Assembly (NCBI GenBank): GCA_027692465.1
Contig: JAQEYU010000004.1
Span: forward strand, 267,865 to 331,864
Reading direction: 5' to 3'
DNA from: Enterococcaceae bacterium OF42-14pH9A
Lineage (GTDB): Bacteria > Bacillota > Bacilli > Lactobacillales > Enterococcaceae
DNA: 64,000 bases
The position numbers and the translations under genes are program-made. The notes under the pieces are model-generated. The model was not told where the DNA came from. It ran no database searches and saw nothing but the letters and a program-made list of their open reading frames with translations. How positions within the stretch are numbered: position 1 is the stretch's first letter; each line of letters starts with the position of its first letter. Below are positions 34,601 through 43,160 of the stretch, one piece after another.

Positions 34601-36415
34601 TCAGGCTTGCGGCAGGTAGTCTTCACTTAGGCGCAGGAATTCTGCTACGTCGTCTTTCAAAATATCGATTCCTGCCTGCCAAAAGTCTGGCTGGGTGAGG
34701 TCGGCTCCCAGATGTTTGGCTGCCAGTTCTTCGGTAGTCATGGCGGCAGTGTCCCGCAAAAGGGCGATGTACTTGTCCTCAAAGTCGGCGCCTTCAGCCT
34801 GGGCTTTGGCGTAGATCCCCAAGCTGAAGAGGTAGCCAAAGGTGTAAGGGAAGTTGTAAAAAGGCACGTCATCGATGAAAAAGTGCAGTTTCGCCGACCA
34901 GAAATGCGGGTGCCAGTTGTTCAGGCTGTCGCAGTAGGCTTCTTTTTGGGCTGTCAGCATTTTTTCGGTGATCTCATCAGCGGACACCAGTCCTTTTTGC
35001 CGGGATTGGTAGAAGTCGGTTTCAAAGATGAAGCGGGCGTGGATATTCATGAACATGGCAATGGCATTTTGCAGCTTGAGGTCCAGCAGGTTGAGTTTTT
35101 CCTCCGGCGTCGCGGCACCCTGCAGATTGGCATCGGCTACGATCAGCTCAGCAAAGGTGCTGGCGGTCTCAGCGACGTTCATGGCGTACTCCTGATTCAT
35201 TGCCGGCAGGTCCCACATGACGGAGCTGTGGAAGGCGTGGCCTAATTCGTGGGCCAGGGTTGCGACTTCTCCGACTGCGTTGCCGTAAGTCATGAAAATA
35301 CGGGATTCCCGAGTTTCCGGCAAGGCTTCGCAATAGCCGCCGGGCCGTTTGCCGGGCCGGTCTTCGGCTTCAATCCAGCGTTTTTCAAAAGCTGACTGGG
35401 CGAAAGCGGCCATTTTCGGACTGAATTGACCGAAATGCTGAATGATAAAGGCCGCTGCTTCGTCAAAGGTAAAGGTGCGTTCCTTGAAATCGCCGACGAT
35501 TACCGGCGCATCCTGATCCTGCCAGTCCAGCTTTTCTTTGCCCATCAGTGCAGCTTTGCGGTTCAAAAAGTCCACGAAAGGTTGTTTGTTGTCAGTAATC
35601 GTCTGCCACATCGCGTCCAGCGTGTTTTTTTGCAGACGGTTGTACTCCAGCGGCTGTTTCATGAAGTCAGCGACACCGTGGAGTTTGTAATTGGTGAGGC
35701 GGAAGCCGTCCAAATGATTCAGTGTGTCGGCGAACAGGTCCGCCGGTTCGCTCCAGGCTGCTTCCCATTTGGCGAAAAGATCGGCCCGGACCGCTGAATC
35801 GGGATCCCCCATCATTTTGTTGAAGGCTTGGCCGGCTGACAGCTCGACGGTGCTGCCGTCTGCTTGGGTGAAAGGAATTGTGATGGTGGAAACCAGCGTA
35901 TCATAATGCTCCGACCAAGCGCTCTGTCCGTCGATAGCCAGGTGGCTGATGATATTTTCCTGTTCTTCCGGCAGGGATTCCTGCCCGTCACGGCGCTCTT
36001 CGTTGAGACGAAAGGCCACCGGCTGCAGGCGGGGATCTGTCATCAGCGTTTGCCAGCGCTCCTCTGTACAAGCGGAAAATTTCAATGTTAACGGCACAGT
36101 TGCTGCTTGATAGAAGGGGTAAAACTGAGCCAGTTGACCTGCCAGAACCTTCGCTTGGGCGTCATTGACGTTTTGGCTGAGCAGCGCTTCTACAAAGGTG
36201 CCGCATTGGCCCAGACCGTTGCCTGCCAATGTCATCTGCGCCAGAATCTCTGCCAACTGATCCGCCGCATTCTCGACAGTCAGATCCAGTTTTTTGATCA
36301 TGGCGCTCAGGGTTTCGATTTGTGTGTGGAGTTGGGTCAGGCGCTCCTGCAGCTGCGGCGAAGTGCTGCCGCCGGGAAAGATGCTGTCCAGATCCCAGTT
36401 GAGTGAGTAGTTCAT
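34601..36415 (-). CDS. pepF: M3-family oligoendopeptidase (PepF type)
   Basis: A 604-residue cytoplasmic zinc peptidase. The HELGH motif (389-393, with the AFHSSVM extension) and a downstream Glu ligand region around NVAETASTFAE mark family M3. It degrades 7-17-residue peptides. The start MNYSLNWDLDSIFPGG is typical, and a GAGGGACC precedes it on the minus strand; the longer open frame upstream lacks a ribosome site. The strong GC-rich codon use contrasts with the AT-rich neighbour to the left. Confidence 0.92.
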   Translation of the reverse strand: MNYSLNWDLDSIFPGGSTSPQLQERLTQLHTQIETLSAMIKKLDLTVENAADQLAEILAQMTLAGNGLGQCGTFVEALLSQNVNDAQAKVLAGQLAQFYPFYQAATVPLTLKFSACTEERWQTLMTDPRLQPVAFRLNEERRDGQESLPEEQENIISHLAIDGQSAWSEHYDTLVSTITIPFTQADGSTVELSAGQAFNKMMGDPDSAVRADLFAKWEAAWSEPADLFADTLNHLDGFRLTNYKLHGVADFMKQPLEYNRLQKNTLDAMWQTITDNKQPFVDFLNRKAALMGKEKLDWQDQDAPVIVGDFKERTFTFDEAAAFIIQHFGQFSPKMAAFAQSAFEKRWIEAEDRPGKRPGGYCEALPETRESRIFMTYGNAVGEVATLAHELGHAFHSSVMWDLPAMNQEYAMNVAETASTFAELIVADANLQGAATPEEKLNLLDLKLQNAIAMFMNIHARFIFETDFYQSRQKGLVSADEITEKMLTAQKEAYCDSLNNWHPHFWSAKLHFFIDDVPFYNFPYTFGYLFSLGIYAKAQAEGADFEDKYIALLRDTAAMTTEELAAKHLGADLTQPDFWQAGIDILKDDVAEFLRLSEDYLPQA

Positions 36416-36513
36416 AAAGGTCCCTCGTTTCTGATTGATTTTGCCGCAAGCAGTCAGCACGCGGATGTAAAGCGGAACAGTTGCGGCGGTTTTACGAATA
36501 TTCCAACGTCCTC

Positions 36514-36600
36514 AGTATAGCATAATCCACTGTTTCCGCAGTCTTCGAGGCTAAACGTGGTAGAATGGAGGAGACGAAAAACGTGTGGCGGGCAGGATAA
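36514..36600. promoter_or_regulatory. Divergent promoter region between pepF and the VanZ-like gene
   Basis: Minus strand: extended -10 TGCTATACT (complement of 36514-36522). Plus strand: extended -10 TGGTAGAAT near 36560-36568. The 323-base gap holds no gene I can support; the open frame from 36619 up to the VanZ start has no family match. Confidence 0.4.
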
Positions 36601-36738
36601 ATAAATCGGCATCAATGCTTGACCAAAAGAGTTCAGGTTGTGTCTGGAAACTCCGGTAAGACGCAGATTAAGGCGAAAAGGACCCGAAGCTCAGCCACTG
36701 GTGTTTTCCGATATAGCTTGTATGGAGAGGTGCACTTG

Positions 36739-37242
36739 TTGAAAAAATTACTGAAGCAGCCGAATTTTTATTTTGCCGTGGGAATTGTGATCATGGCAGT
36801 TTTGTTTTATTCTTCCTCGCAGACCTATGCCCAGCAGTCGCAGGTCGGGACGATCCACCGGCTGCTGGTAGATGAGCCGCTGAAGGAACAGTTGGCGGGA
36901 ATCCGCTTTTCTTATGCCGGTAAAGAACAGAGTGTTGCTGCGATCGGCTATGTCAAATTCGTGGAGTTTTTCATTCGCAAGGGGGCCCATTTCTTCACTT
37001 ATTTTGTGATGGGGGGCAGCTTTTGTATCGGCTTGTATCTGAAGATGAAACACTTTTGGTGGGGCGGCTTTTTTGCCTGGTTGGCCGCCACCGGTTATGC
37101 AGGGATGGACGAGTTCCACCAGCAGCTCACCGGTGGGCGGACGCCGCTGTTTGAAGATGTAATGCTGGATTCCGCCGGCGCGCTGACTGCGGTTTTGATC
37201 ATTTTGATCGTCCTGCTGCTGCGAAAAAAACGGCTGCGATGA
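36739..37242 (+). CDS. VanZ-like family membrane protein
   Basis: About 167 residues with four membrane segments and the VanZ-like marks: an Arg/Lys-Gly-Ala-His-Phe motif (RKGAHFFTY) after the first segment and MDEFHQQLTGGR near 125, followed by ED-containing VMLDSAGAL. I favour a TTG start at 36739 behind GGAGAGG, 8 bases upstream; the in-frame sequence further up is unmatched. VanZ homologues confer low-level teicoplanin resistance in some settings; most chromosomal members have no known function. Confidence 0.82.
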   Translation: MKKLLKQPNFYFAVGIVIMAVLFYSSSQTYAQQSQVGTIHRLLVDEPLKEQLAGIRFSYAGKEQSVAAIGYVKFVEFFIRKGAHFFTYFVMGGSFCIGLYLKMKHFWWGGFFAWLAATGYAGMDEFHQQLTGGRTPLFEDVMLDSAGALTAVLIILIVLLLRKKRLR

Positions 37243-37269
37243 TGTGCCGGCTTGGCGGAGTTGGATTCT

Positions 37270-37440
37270 TTCGGGAAATCCGCCGCTGCCTCATAAAGTG
37301 GGGGTTCGTCAGAGAAAAATGCCGCTGTCTCTTAAAGCGGGTTTTCTGCTAAGTGGGGAGGCTCTTCCGGCAGATTCGCCGCTTTCTCCTAATGAGGCTT
37401 CTGCTAAAGGGCAACACCGCCGGGAAATCAGCTTTTCGAC
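37270..37440 (+). repeat. Degenerate tandem CCGCT-stem units
   Basis: Three related blocks start near 37280, 37320 and 37378, each with a CCGCTG/T-C-TC core followed by TAAAG or TAATG and GCGGG or GAGG, able to form short stems (CCGCT/AGCGG). They occupy the gap between vanZ-like and yebC. Function unknown. Confidence 0.35.
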
Positions 37441-37583
37441 AGACCGCAGCGGGCCCCGCGCTTTGAAAAATTTTTGGAAAAGACTACAATAAAAGTGATA
37501 AAGAATCCATGAGAAGACGAAAGCAGCCGAGGGGGTTCGTGTTTCAGCTGTCTTTTGCCTTTAGCCAAATAGGAGGAAATAAC

Positions 37584-38312
37584 ATGTCAGGACATAGTAA
37601 GTGGCACAATATTCAAGGAAGAAAAAATGCACAGGACGCCAAGCGGGGCAAGGTTTTCCAAAAGCTGTCCCGGGAGATTTATATGGCGGCTAAAGCCGGT
37701 GGGGGCAATCCGGAAGACAATCCGGCACTGCGACTGGTGATGGACAAAGCCAAAGCGGCCAATATGCCCAATGACAACGTGGAGCGGGCCATCAAAAAGG
37801 CGACGGCTGCCGGCGAAGGAGAAAACTACGACGAGATCGTCTATGAAGGCTATGGTCCCGGCGGAGTTGCGATCCTGGTCCACACCCTGACGGACAATCG
37901 CAACCGCACCGCCACAAATGTACGGGTAGCTTTCACCAGAAATGGCGGCAATTTGGGAGAGACCGGTTCAGTCAGTTACCTGTTCGACCGGAAAGGCTAT
38001 ATCGCCATCGAGCGGGAAGGGCTGGCCACTGATGAAGATACGATGCTGGAGGATGTCATCGAAGCCGGCGCCGAGGACATGATCGCCTCGCCGGAAGTTT
38101 TCGAGATTTACACGGCTCCGGAAGATTTTACGACCGTTCGGGATCAGCTGGAGCAAGACGGCTTTACGCTGGCGCAGGCGGAGCTGACGATGGTTCCGCA
38201 GACGACAGTTTTGTTGGATGATGAGAAAAAAGAACAGCTGCAGCAGTTGGTGGACAAACTGGAAGACGATGACGATGTCTCCGAAGTTTACACCAGTCTG
38301 GAAGAAGAATGA
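37584..38312 (+). CDS. YebC/TACO1-family protein
   Basis: A 242-residue protein starting [19 protein letters not shown], the family signature, after an AGGAGG. It has the conserved [37 protein letters not shown] (in part) and YEGYGPGG blocks and an acidic end. YebC proteins act as transcription factors in some bacteria; recent work assigns the family a role in relieving ribosome stalling at proline runs. The 25 in-frame codons before the ATG are not needed. Confidence 0.93.
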   Translation: MSGHSKWHNIQGRKNAQDAKRGKVFQKLSREIYMAAKAGGGNPEDNPALRLVMDKAKAANMPNDNVERAIKKATAAGEGENYDEIVYEGYGPGGVAILVHTLTDNRNRTATNVRVAFTRNGGNLGETGSVSYLFDRKGYIAIEREGLATDEDTMLEDVIEAGAEDMIASPEVFEIYTAPEDFTTVRDQLEQDGFTLAQAELTMVPQTTVLLDDEKKEQLQQLVDKLEDDDDVSEVYTSLEEE

Positions 38313-38444
38313 CAAGCGGGCAGCGATAAGCTTCGCCCGGCTGATAGGATCGTAACAGCCAGTCAATTTTTTAAGCTGTTACGGACAGCCGGTGAGCGGA
38401 GAACACTGTCAGCTGCAACGAGTCGAAAAAAGAGCAGAGAGAAA

Positions 38445-39149
38445 GTGCGGAAACAGATTGTGAGAATGCCGAAATTAGTCGATAAACGTGTTGTAATCCA
38501 TGAAAGCCTGCCAATCGGGATCCTGTTAGCGATGGCCGGCGGTTTTCTGGATGTCTACACCTACCTTTTTCACGGCGAGGTGTTCGCCAGTATGCAGTCG
38601 GGAAATGTAATCTTGCTGGGGGTGAGTGTGGCGCAGGGGAAATTTCACCTGGTGGTTCGCTACCTGGTGCCCATCACAATCTTCATGGTGGGCATCTTTG
38701 CGACGGATCTGCTGAAGCATAAGTTTCCCCGCCGGCACTTTTTGATCTGGCAGAATGCGGCGGTGATCATCGAAATGACAGGGGTCTTTTTTGTCGGGCT
38801 GTGGGCGCATCATGCCAGCAATCTGGTGATCAATTCCGCGCTGTCCTTCTTTGCGGCAATCCAATATGCAGCTTATCGCCGGCTGGCTGGGCTGCCTTAT
38901 GCCACCACCATGACCACCGGTAATTTGCGTTCGATCGCCGATTACATCTATGGCCATTTTTTTACCAAAGATCCAACTGCCAGCTTCAAGATCAAATACA
39001 CATCGGTGATCGTTGCCGGCTTTTTCGGCGGCGCCGTCTTGAGTACCCTGTTAGCACCGTTCTTCAAAGGTCGGTCCATCTGGTGCGTGTCGCTGTTATT
39101 GCTGGCGGTGCTGGTGATCAGCTTGCAAAATCAGGAGCGGGAAGGTTAG
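38445..39149 (+). CDS. DUF1275 (YoaK-type) membrane protein
   Basis: A 234-residue integral membrane protein with about six hydrophobic segments. The family marks GGFLDVYTYLFHGEVFASMQSGN (in two parts) and YATTMTTGNLRS are clear. Members are uncharacterised putative transporters or permeases. The start could be the GTG at 38445 or the ATG at 38466; neither has a strong ribosome site (GAGAGAAAG for the first). It converges on the L,D-transpeptidase gene across a shared terminator. Confidence 0.85.
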   Translation: MRKQIVRMPKLVDKRVVIHESLPIGILLAMAGGFLDVYTYLFHGEVFASMQSGNVILLGVSVAQGKFHLVVRYLVPITIFMVGIFATDLLKHKFPRRHFLIWQNAAVIIEMTGVFFVGLWAHHASNLVINSALSFFAAIQYAAYRRLAGLPYATTMTTGNLRSIADYIYGHFFTKDPTASFKIKYTSVIVAGFFGGAVLSTLLAPFFKGRSIWCVSLLLLAVLVISLQNQEREG

Positions 39150-39219
39150 CGGAGTTATGTTCTAATGAAAAATATTTGAAAAGCGAGTGAGTGTGTTGCG
39201 GCTGATCAAATGACCAAAC

Positions 39220-39257
39220 AAAAAAGGTAAGCCCCAATTCAGGAGCTTACCTTTTTT
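39220..39257. terminator. Bidirectional terminator
   Basis: AAAAAAGGTAAGC and GCTTACCTTTTTT arms around a 12-base loop, between converging genes. Confidence 0.9.
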
Positions 39258-39266
39258 CTGCGATTA

Positions 39267-40676
39267 TCAGAACACCAGGACCGGTGTTCCTTCTTCAATC
39301 ATATCGAAGAGTTGTTTCATGACTTCCGGCGGGGTGTTGATACAGCCGTGGGAGCCGTGGGTCAGATAACGGTCGCCGCCGTACGCTGCCTGCCAACTGG
39401 AGTCGTGGATGCCCACGCCGGTCCAGTCGATCGGCATCCAGTAGTCTACCGGCGTTTCGTATTTCGAGCCGTCTTCGTTTTCCCCCTTCAAGGTGGCCTT
39501 GGTTTCCTTATTCCAAACGTAGAAAACGCCGGCCGGGGTAGCAAACTTCGGTGGTCGGCCGGTCACGATGTCGGTCTCCAAAACGACTGCGCCGTCTTTG
39601 TAATACCACATGTGCTGGCTTTCCATATCCACTTCGATGTAGGTGCTGCCTACCAGCGGATTACCAGCGCTGGCACTGCCCTTGGTCACCGGTGTGCGGG
39701 TGAAGGATTCCCCGGCGAGGATCGCCTTCATCAGCTCATCTGTCTCGGTATCCACCTGAATCGTCCAGCTCAGCGTGCCGGCGGGAATGGTAACGTCGCC
39801 GCGTTTGCTGCTTTTGAAGACGGTAGGATTGGTGGAAGTATTGTATTTGTCACCCAAAGAAGCGACATAGGCTTTGACTTTATCACGATCCAGTGTAACC
39901 TGACCGTCTTTGTAATCCAACCAGTCGGCGATGGAAGCAACCGGGATCTGGAAGGTCTCGCCATTGATTTTGTAGTAGCCCTCCACTTGGGCTACTTTGT
40001 TCAGCTTGTTCATTTCCTGTTGCAGGGATTCATCATTCGCGTGGACTTTCGGTTTCTGAGTGTAATCCAAAAGCTCCATGGAGGTTTTGTCTTCATTGAC
40101 GGCTTTTTTCAGATCTTCACTGACGGCCTGAGCATCGACGGAGTTCCCGTTGACTTCCGGAGTAATGGTAAAGCCGTTTTCCCCCTTGGTCAGAGTCGCA
40201 TCTTGGGTTTTGGTGCGGCCTTCGTTGAGCTTGGTCAATTCATTTTTGATCTGCTCAGCGGCTTGATCCAATTCTTTTTGATCAATGGACAAACCGTTGA
40301 TCTCGGCGTGGTCTCCCGGGAAGACGTAAGCCATGCCCCATGACCACTGACTCTGCTTTTCCATCAGCTTGGTCAGGTCTTGACTGAAATCGGTCTTCAA
40401 ACCCAGCTGGGACAAAGGCAGATTTTTCCACTCGTTCCCGTCATCGGTGATGGAAAAGGAAGATTCTTTCGTCGCTTTTTTCAAAGCATCATTGGCCTCG
40501 GCGACAGTCATTTCACTGATATCGGTGTTATTGATTTTTGTATTCGGTAAAAAGCGGTCCGAGTAGTTGCTGGCATAGACGCCATACCCTGTGGTCAACC
40601 CAACCAGCAGGACCAACAACCCGATGATTACATATTTTTTCTTCCCGCTCTTTTTGCGACGAGCGCTTCTGGACAT
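39267..40676 (-). CDS. L,D-transpeptidase (Ldt-fm type, YkuD domain)
   Basis: A 469-residue membrane-anchored enzyme: a basic N-terminus (MSRSARRKKSGKKK), membrane segment about 17-37, a repeated helical domain (about 50-220) and the C-terminal YkuD catalytic domain with SHGCIN, catalytic Cys445. Such enzymes make 3-3 peptidoglycan cross-links that bypass D,D-transpeptidases. The E. faecium enzyme of nearly the same length underlies a beta-lactam bypass. The start was chosen at the ATG behind AAGGAG; upstream in-frame codons lack a ribosome site. Confidence 0.92.
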   Translation of the reverse strand: MSRSARRKKSGKKKYVIIGLLVLLVGLTTGYGVYASNYSDRFLPNTKINNTDISEMTVAEANDALKKATKESSFSITDDGNEWKNLPLSQLGLKTDFSQDLTKLMEKQSQWSWGMAYVFPGDHAEINGLSIDQKELDQAAEQIKNELTKLNEGRTKTQDATLTKGENGFTITPEVNGNSVDAQAVSEDLKKAVNEDKTSMELLDYTQKPKVHANDESLQQEMNKLNKVAQVEGYYKINGETFQIPVASIADWLDYKDGQVTLDRDKVKAYVASLGDKYNTSTNPTVFKSSKRGDVTIPAGTLSWTIQVDTETDELMKAILAGESFTRTPVTKGSASAGNPLVGSTYIEVDMESQHMWYYKDGAVVLETDIVTGRPPKFATPAGVFYVWNKETKATLKGENEDGSKYETPVDYWMPIDWTGVGIHDSSWQAAYGGDRYLTHGSHGCINTPPEVMKQLFDMIEEGTPVLVF

Positions 40677-40890
40677 AGGCTTTACTCCTTGTTTATGTAA
40701 TGATTTCTGATGACAACCTCTTAATTCTAGCACAATCATAGCATGAATTGCTTAAATTACTAGTAAGTTGTTTTATGCTAAAGAGAATATTTAAGAACGG
40801 GGCTTGTTGTGGCTTATGGCGATCTGTAGCTGTGATTTCTGCCCGTATCTAAAAAAACTGTCGCCTTGAACACGATGAGCAGCTGCCACT

Positions 40891-40935
40891 CCCAAAAGAA
40901 AACCGGAAGCAGCCGTGACAGGCCTGCTTCCGGTG
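40891..40935 (-). terminator. Terminator of ldh
   Basis: Arms ACCGGAAGCAGCC and GGCCTGCTTCCGGT; on the minus strand followed by TTTTCTTTT. Confidence 0.8.
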
Positions 40936-40959
40936 AAATGCTGATACTGACTGGCGGAA

Positions 40960-41958
40960 TTATTTGCCGGCTGCCGCATCTTCTTCAGCCAATTTTTCAA
41001 AGGCTTGATCCAAGATTTCTTTCAATTGTTTGGAAGAAGCATTCATCCGGTCTTGTTCGGAGTCGGAAAGTTCGATTTCGATGACTTGTTGGACACCTTG
41101 GGCATTGACGACTGCCGGAGCACCGATGTAGATATCTTTTTGGCCGTATTGGTCATCCAAGTAGACTGACAGCGGGAAGATCGCCCCTTCGTCGTCCAGA
41201 ATTGCGCGGGTGATCCGGGCCAGGGCAACTGCGATACCGTAGAAAGTCGCGCCTTTTTTGTCGATGATGGTATAAGCTGCATCACGGACACCGAAGAAGA
41301 GGTTGACCATCGCTTCTTCATCCACGTCAGGATTGTTTTTCACCCATTCGTAAATTTGCAGGCCGCCGACATTGGCATGGGACCATACCGGGAATTCGGA
41401 GTCGCCGTGTTCGCCCAAGATATAAGCATGGACGTTACGAGCATCGACACCCACCATTTCAGCGATTTTTTGACGGAAACGAGCGGAGTCCAAAGAAGTA
41501 CCGGAACCGATGACCCGTTCTTTAGGGAAACCTGAGAATTTCCAAGTTGCGTAAGTCAGGATATCCACCGGATTAGCAGCAACCAAAAAGATGCCGTTGA
41601 AACCGGAAGCGACGATCTGAGTCACGACGTCACGGTTGATCTTCAAGTTTTTGTGAACCAGATCCAAGCGGGTTTCACCGGGCTTTTGCGGAGCGCCGGC
41701 AGTAATGACGACCAGATCCGCATCGTGAGCATCTGCATAAGTGGCAGCATAGATTTTCTTAGGAGAAGTCCACGCCAAAGCATCTGTCAGATCCAGTGCG
41801 TCACCTTCTGTTTTCTTGACATTGATGTCCACGATCCCGACTTCTTGGGCGATGTTCTGGGTAACCAGGGCAAATGCGTAGCTGGAGCCGACTGCGCCGT
41901 CTCCCACCAGGATGACTTTTTGATGGTCTTTCAAAGCTTTGATTTCTGTGTTCGTCAT
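40960..41958 (-). CDS. ldh: L-lactate dehydrogenase
   Basis: A 332-residue NAD-dependent enzyme reducing pyruvate to L-lactate. The Rossmann [17 protein letters not shown], the catalytic-loop [16 protein letters not shown] (Arg of the mobile loop), the active-site GEHGDSE and the terminal acidic helix are all present. The start [15 protein letters not shown] follows AAGGACGGAAA; a longer upstream frame is not needed. It has its own promoter and terminator, consistent with a homolactic cocci lifestyle. Confidence 0.95.
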   Translation of the reverse strand: MTNTEIKALKDHQKVILVGDGAVGSSYAFALVTQNIAQEVGIVDINVKKTEGDALDLTDALAWTSPKKIYAATYADAHDADLVVITAGAPQKPGETRLDLVHKNLKINRDVVTQIVASGFNGIFLVAANPVDILTYATWKFSGFPKERVIGSGTSLDSARFRQKIAEMVGVDARNVHAYILGEHGDSEFPVWSHANVGGLQIYEWVKNNPDVDEEAMVNLFFGVRDAAYTIIDKKGATFYGIAVALARITRAILDDEGAIFPLSVYLDDQYGQKDIYIGAPAVVNAQGVQQVIEIELSDSEQDRMNASSKQLKEILDQAFEKLAEEDAAAGK

Positions 41959-42013
41959 GACTATTTCCGTCCTTTCGATATTGACTATGTCTTGTCTTTC
42001 ACTAACCAATGCA

Positions 42014-42042
42014 ATCGTATCATTTACCCTTTGGTTTGTCAT
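42014..42042 (-). promoter_or_regulatory. ldh promoter
   Basis: On the minus strand ATGACA, a 17-base spacer, TACGAT, preceded by TG one base before the -10. The rest of the 509-base gap (41959-42467) holds this, a GGCAGC/GCTGCC stem at 42198-42219 and the pth promoter. Confidence 0.65.
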
Positions 42043-42344
42043 GCAATATGCCTTTGAGTGCAACAGTTTTTTTGTCTGTATTAATTTTGTTAAGGGTTAC
42101 ATTAGCAAGGTGTAGCTGATTTGTGAAATTTTTATAAAGACACAGATTCCCAATTTTCAAAATGAAAGCGATACAGTTCGTAAAACTGTGTTTTGGTGAC
42201 GGCAGCGGGCACTTTGCTGCCGGTGTCGGAGGCCGAAATGCTGAATGCACAGGGCAGTGCCGCGGAGCATCAGTCGCCTTGACAGCAGGGATTTTCTTAA
42301 AGAAACCCAAAACTGCCGGGCAGAGGAAGCCAGATTGCTGTTAC

Positions 42345-42405
42345 CTGTGCTATAATCTAAAAAAAGCGCTGATCCGGACTGGAGAATTTATTCTCCAGCC
42401 TTTTG
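42345..42405 (+). promoter_or_regulatory. pth promoter with an immediate hairpin in the leader
   Basis: Extended -10 TGCTATAAT (42350-42358) is followed about 20 bases later by the stem CTGGAGAAT/ATTCTCCAG (42379-42398) and CCTTTTGTG. The stem resembles a weak terminator and could attenuate the pth-mfd operon. Confidence 0.45.
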
Positions 42406-42467
42406 TGTTGCTTACGGTACCGTGGAAAAGGCAGCGGACACTTTGAATCAAAGGAAGTTTTGACTAC

Positions 42468-43031
42468 ATGAAAATGATCGTAGGACTGGGCAATCCCGGT
42501 CGGAAATATGAAAATACCAAACACAATGTCGGTTTTATGACGGTGGATCGCCTGGCCGAGCGGCAGGGGGCGACCTTCAAAAGCAATCCTTTCCAAGCGG
42601 AGGTGGCGGATTTCTTTGTCAATGGGGAAAAGATCCTGCTGGTGAAGCCGCAAACCTTTATGAACGAATCCGGTCGGGCAGTGGGACCGCTGATGACTTA
42701 TTTCGGGATCGAAAAAGAGGAATTAGTGGTGGTTTACGATGACCTGGACCTGGCGTTGGGGAAACTCAGGCTGCGGCAAAAGGGTTCTGCCGGCGGCCAT
42801 AACGGGATGAAAAGCATCATTTCCCATCTGGGCCATCAGGAATTCGATCGTATCAAGATCGGAATCGGCCGACCGCAACCGAAGATGACCGTGGTGAATC
42901 ATGTGCTGAGCAGCTTCAATAAAGAAGAACTGCCGCTTTTGGAAGACAGCCTGCAGCGGGCGGTAGCTGCCTGCGAGTTCATCGTGGAGACCGGTGATTT
43001 CACCGGGGCTATGAATCGCTTCAACGGTTGA
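42468..43031 (+). CDS. pth: Peptidyl-tRNA hydrolase
   Basis: A 187-residue enzyme recycling peptidyl-tRNA. MIVGLGNPGRKYENTKHNVGF at the start (catalytic His in KHNVGF), KPQTFMNESG, VVYDDLDL and GSAGGHNGMKS are the canonical blocks. AAAGGAAG ribosome site. It precedes mfd as in most Firmicutes. Confidence 0.95.
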   Translation: MKMIVGLGNPGRKYENTKHNVGFMTVDRLAERQGATFKSNPFQAEVADFFVNGEKILLVKPQTFMNESGRAVGPLMTYFGIEKEELVVVYDDLDLALGKLRLRQKGSAGGHNGMKSIISHLGHQEFDRIKIGIGRPQPKMTVVNHVLSSFNKEELPLLEDSLQRAVAACEFIVETGDFTGAMNRFNG

Positions 43032-43160
43032 AGCCTAAACCTCAGAGCGTAGCCGCCAGCGAGATGAAAGGCTGGCTTGACCGCATATTTTGCACAAGGT
43101 ACACGGTCGACTGCAACAGCAAAGGATACTCAGGAATACAAGAAAAGAGCAGGTGGACCG

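Noticed and set aside
34141..34698. 185-codon frame running from the last permease through the terminators
   Set aside because: It crosses the small RNA unit and two terminators and has no coding character.
35426..36406. Plus-strand open frames opposite pepF
   Set aside because: Explained by the codon pattern of pepF; no independent support.
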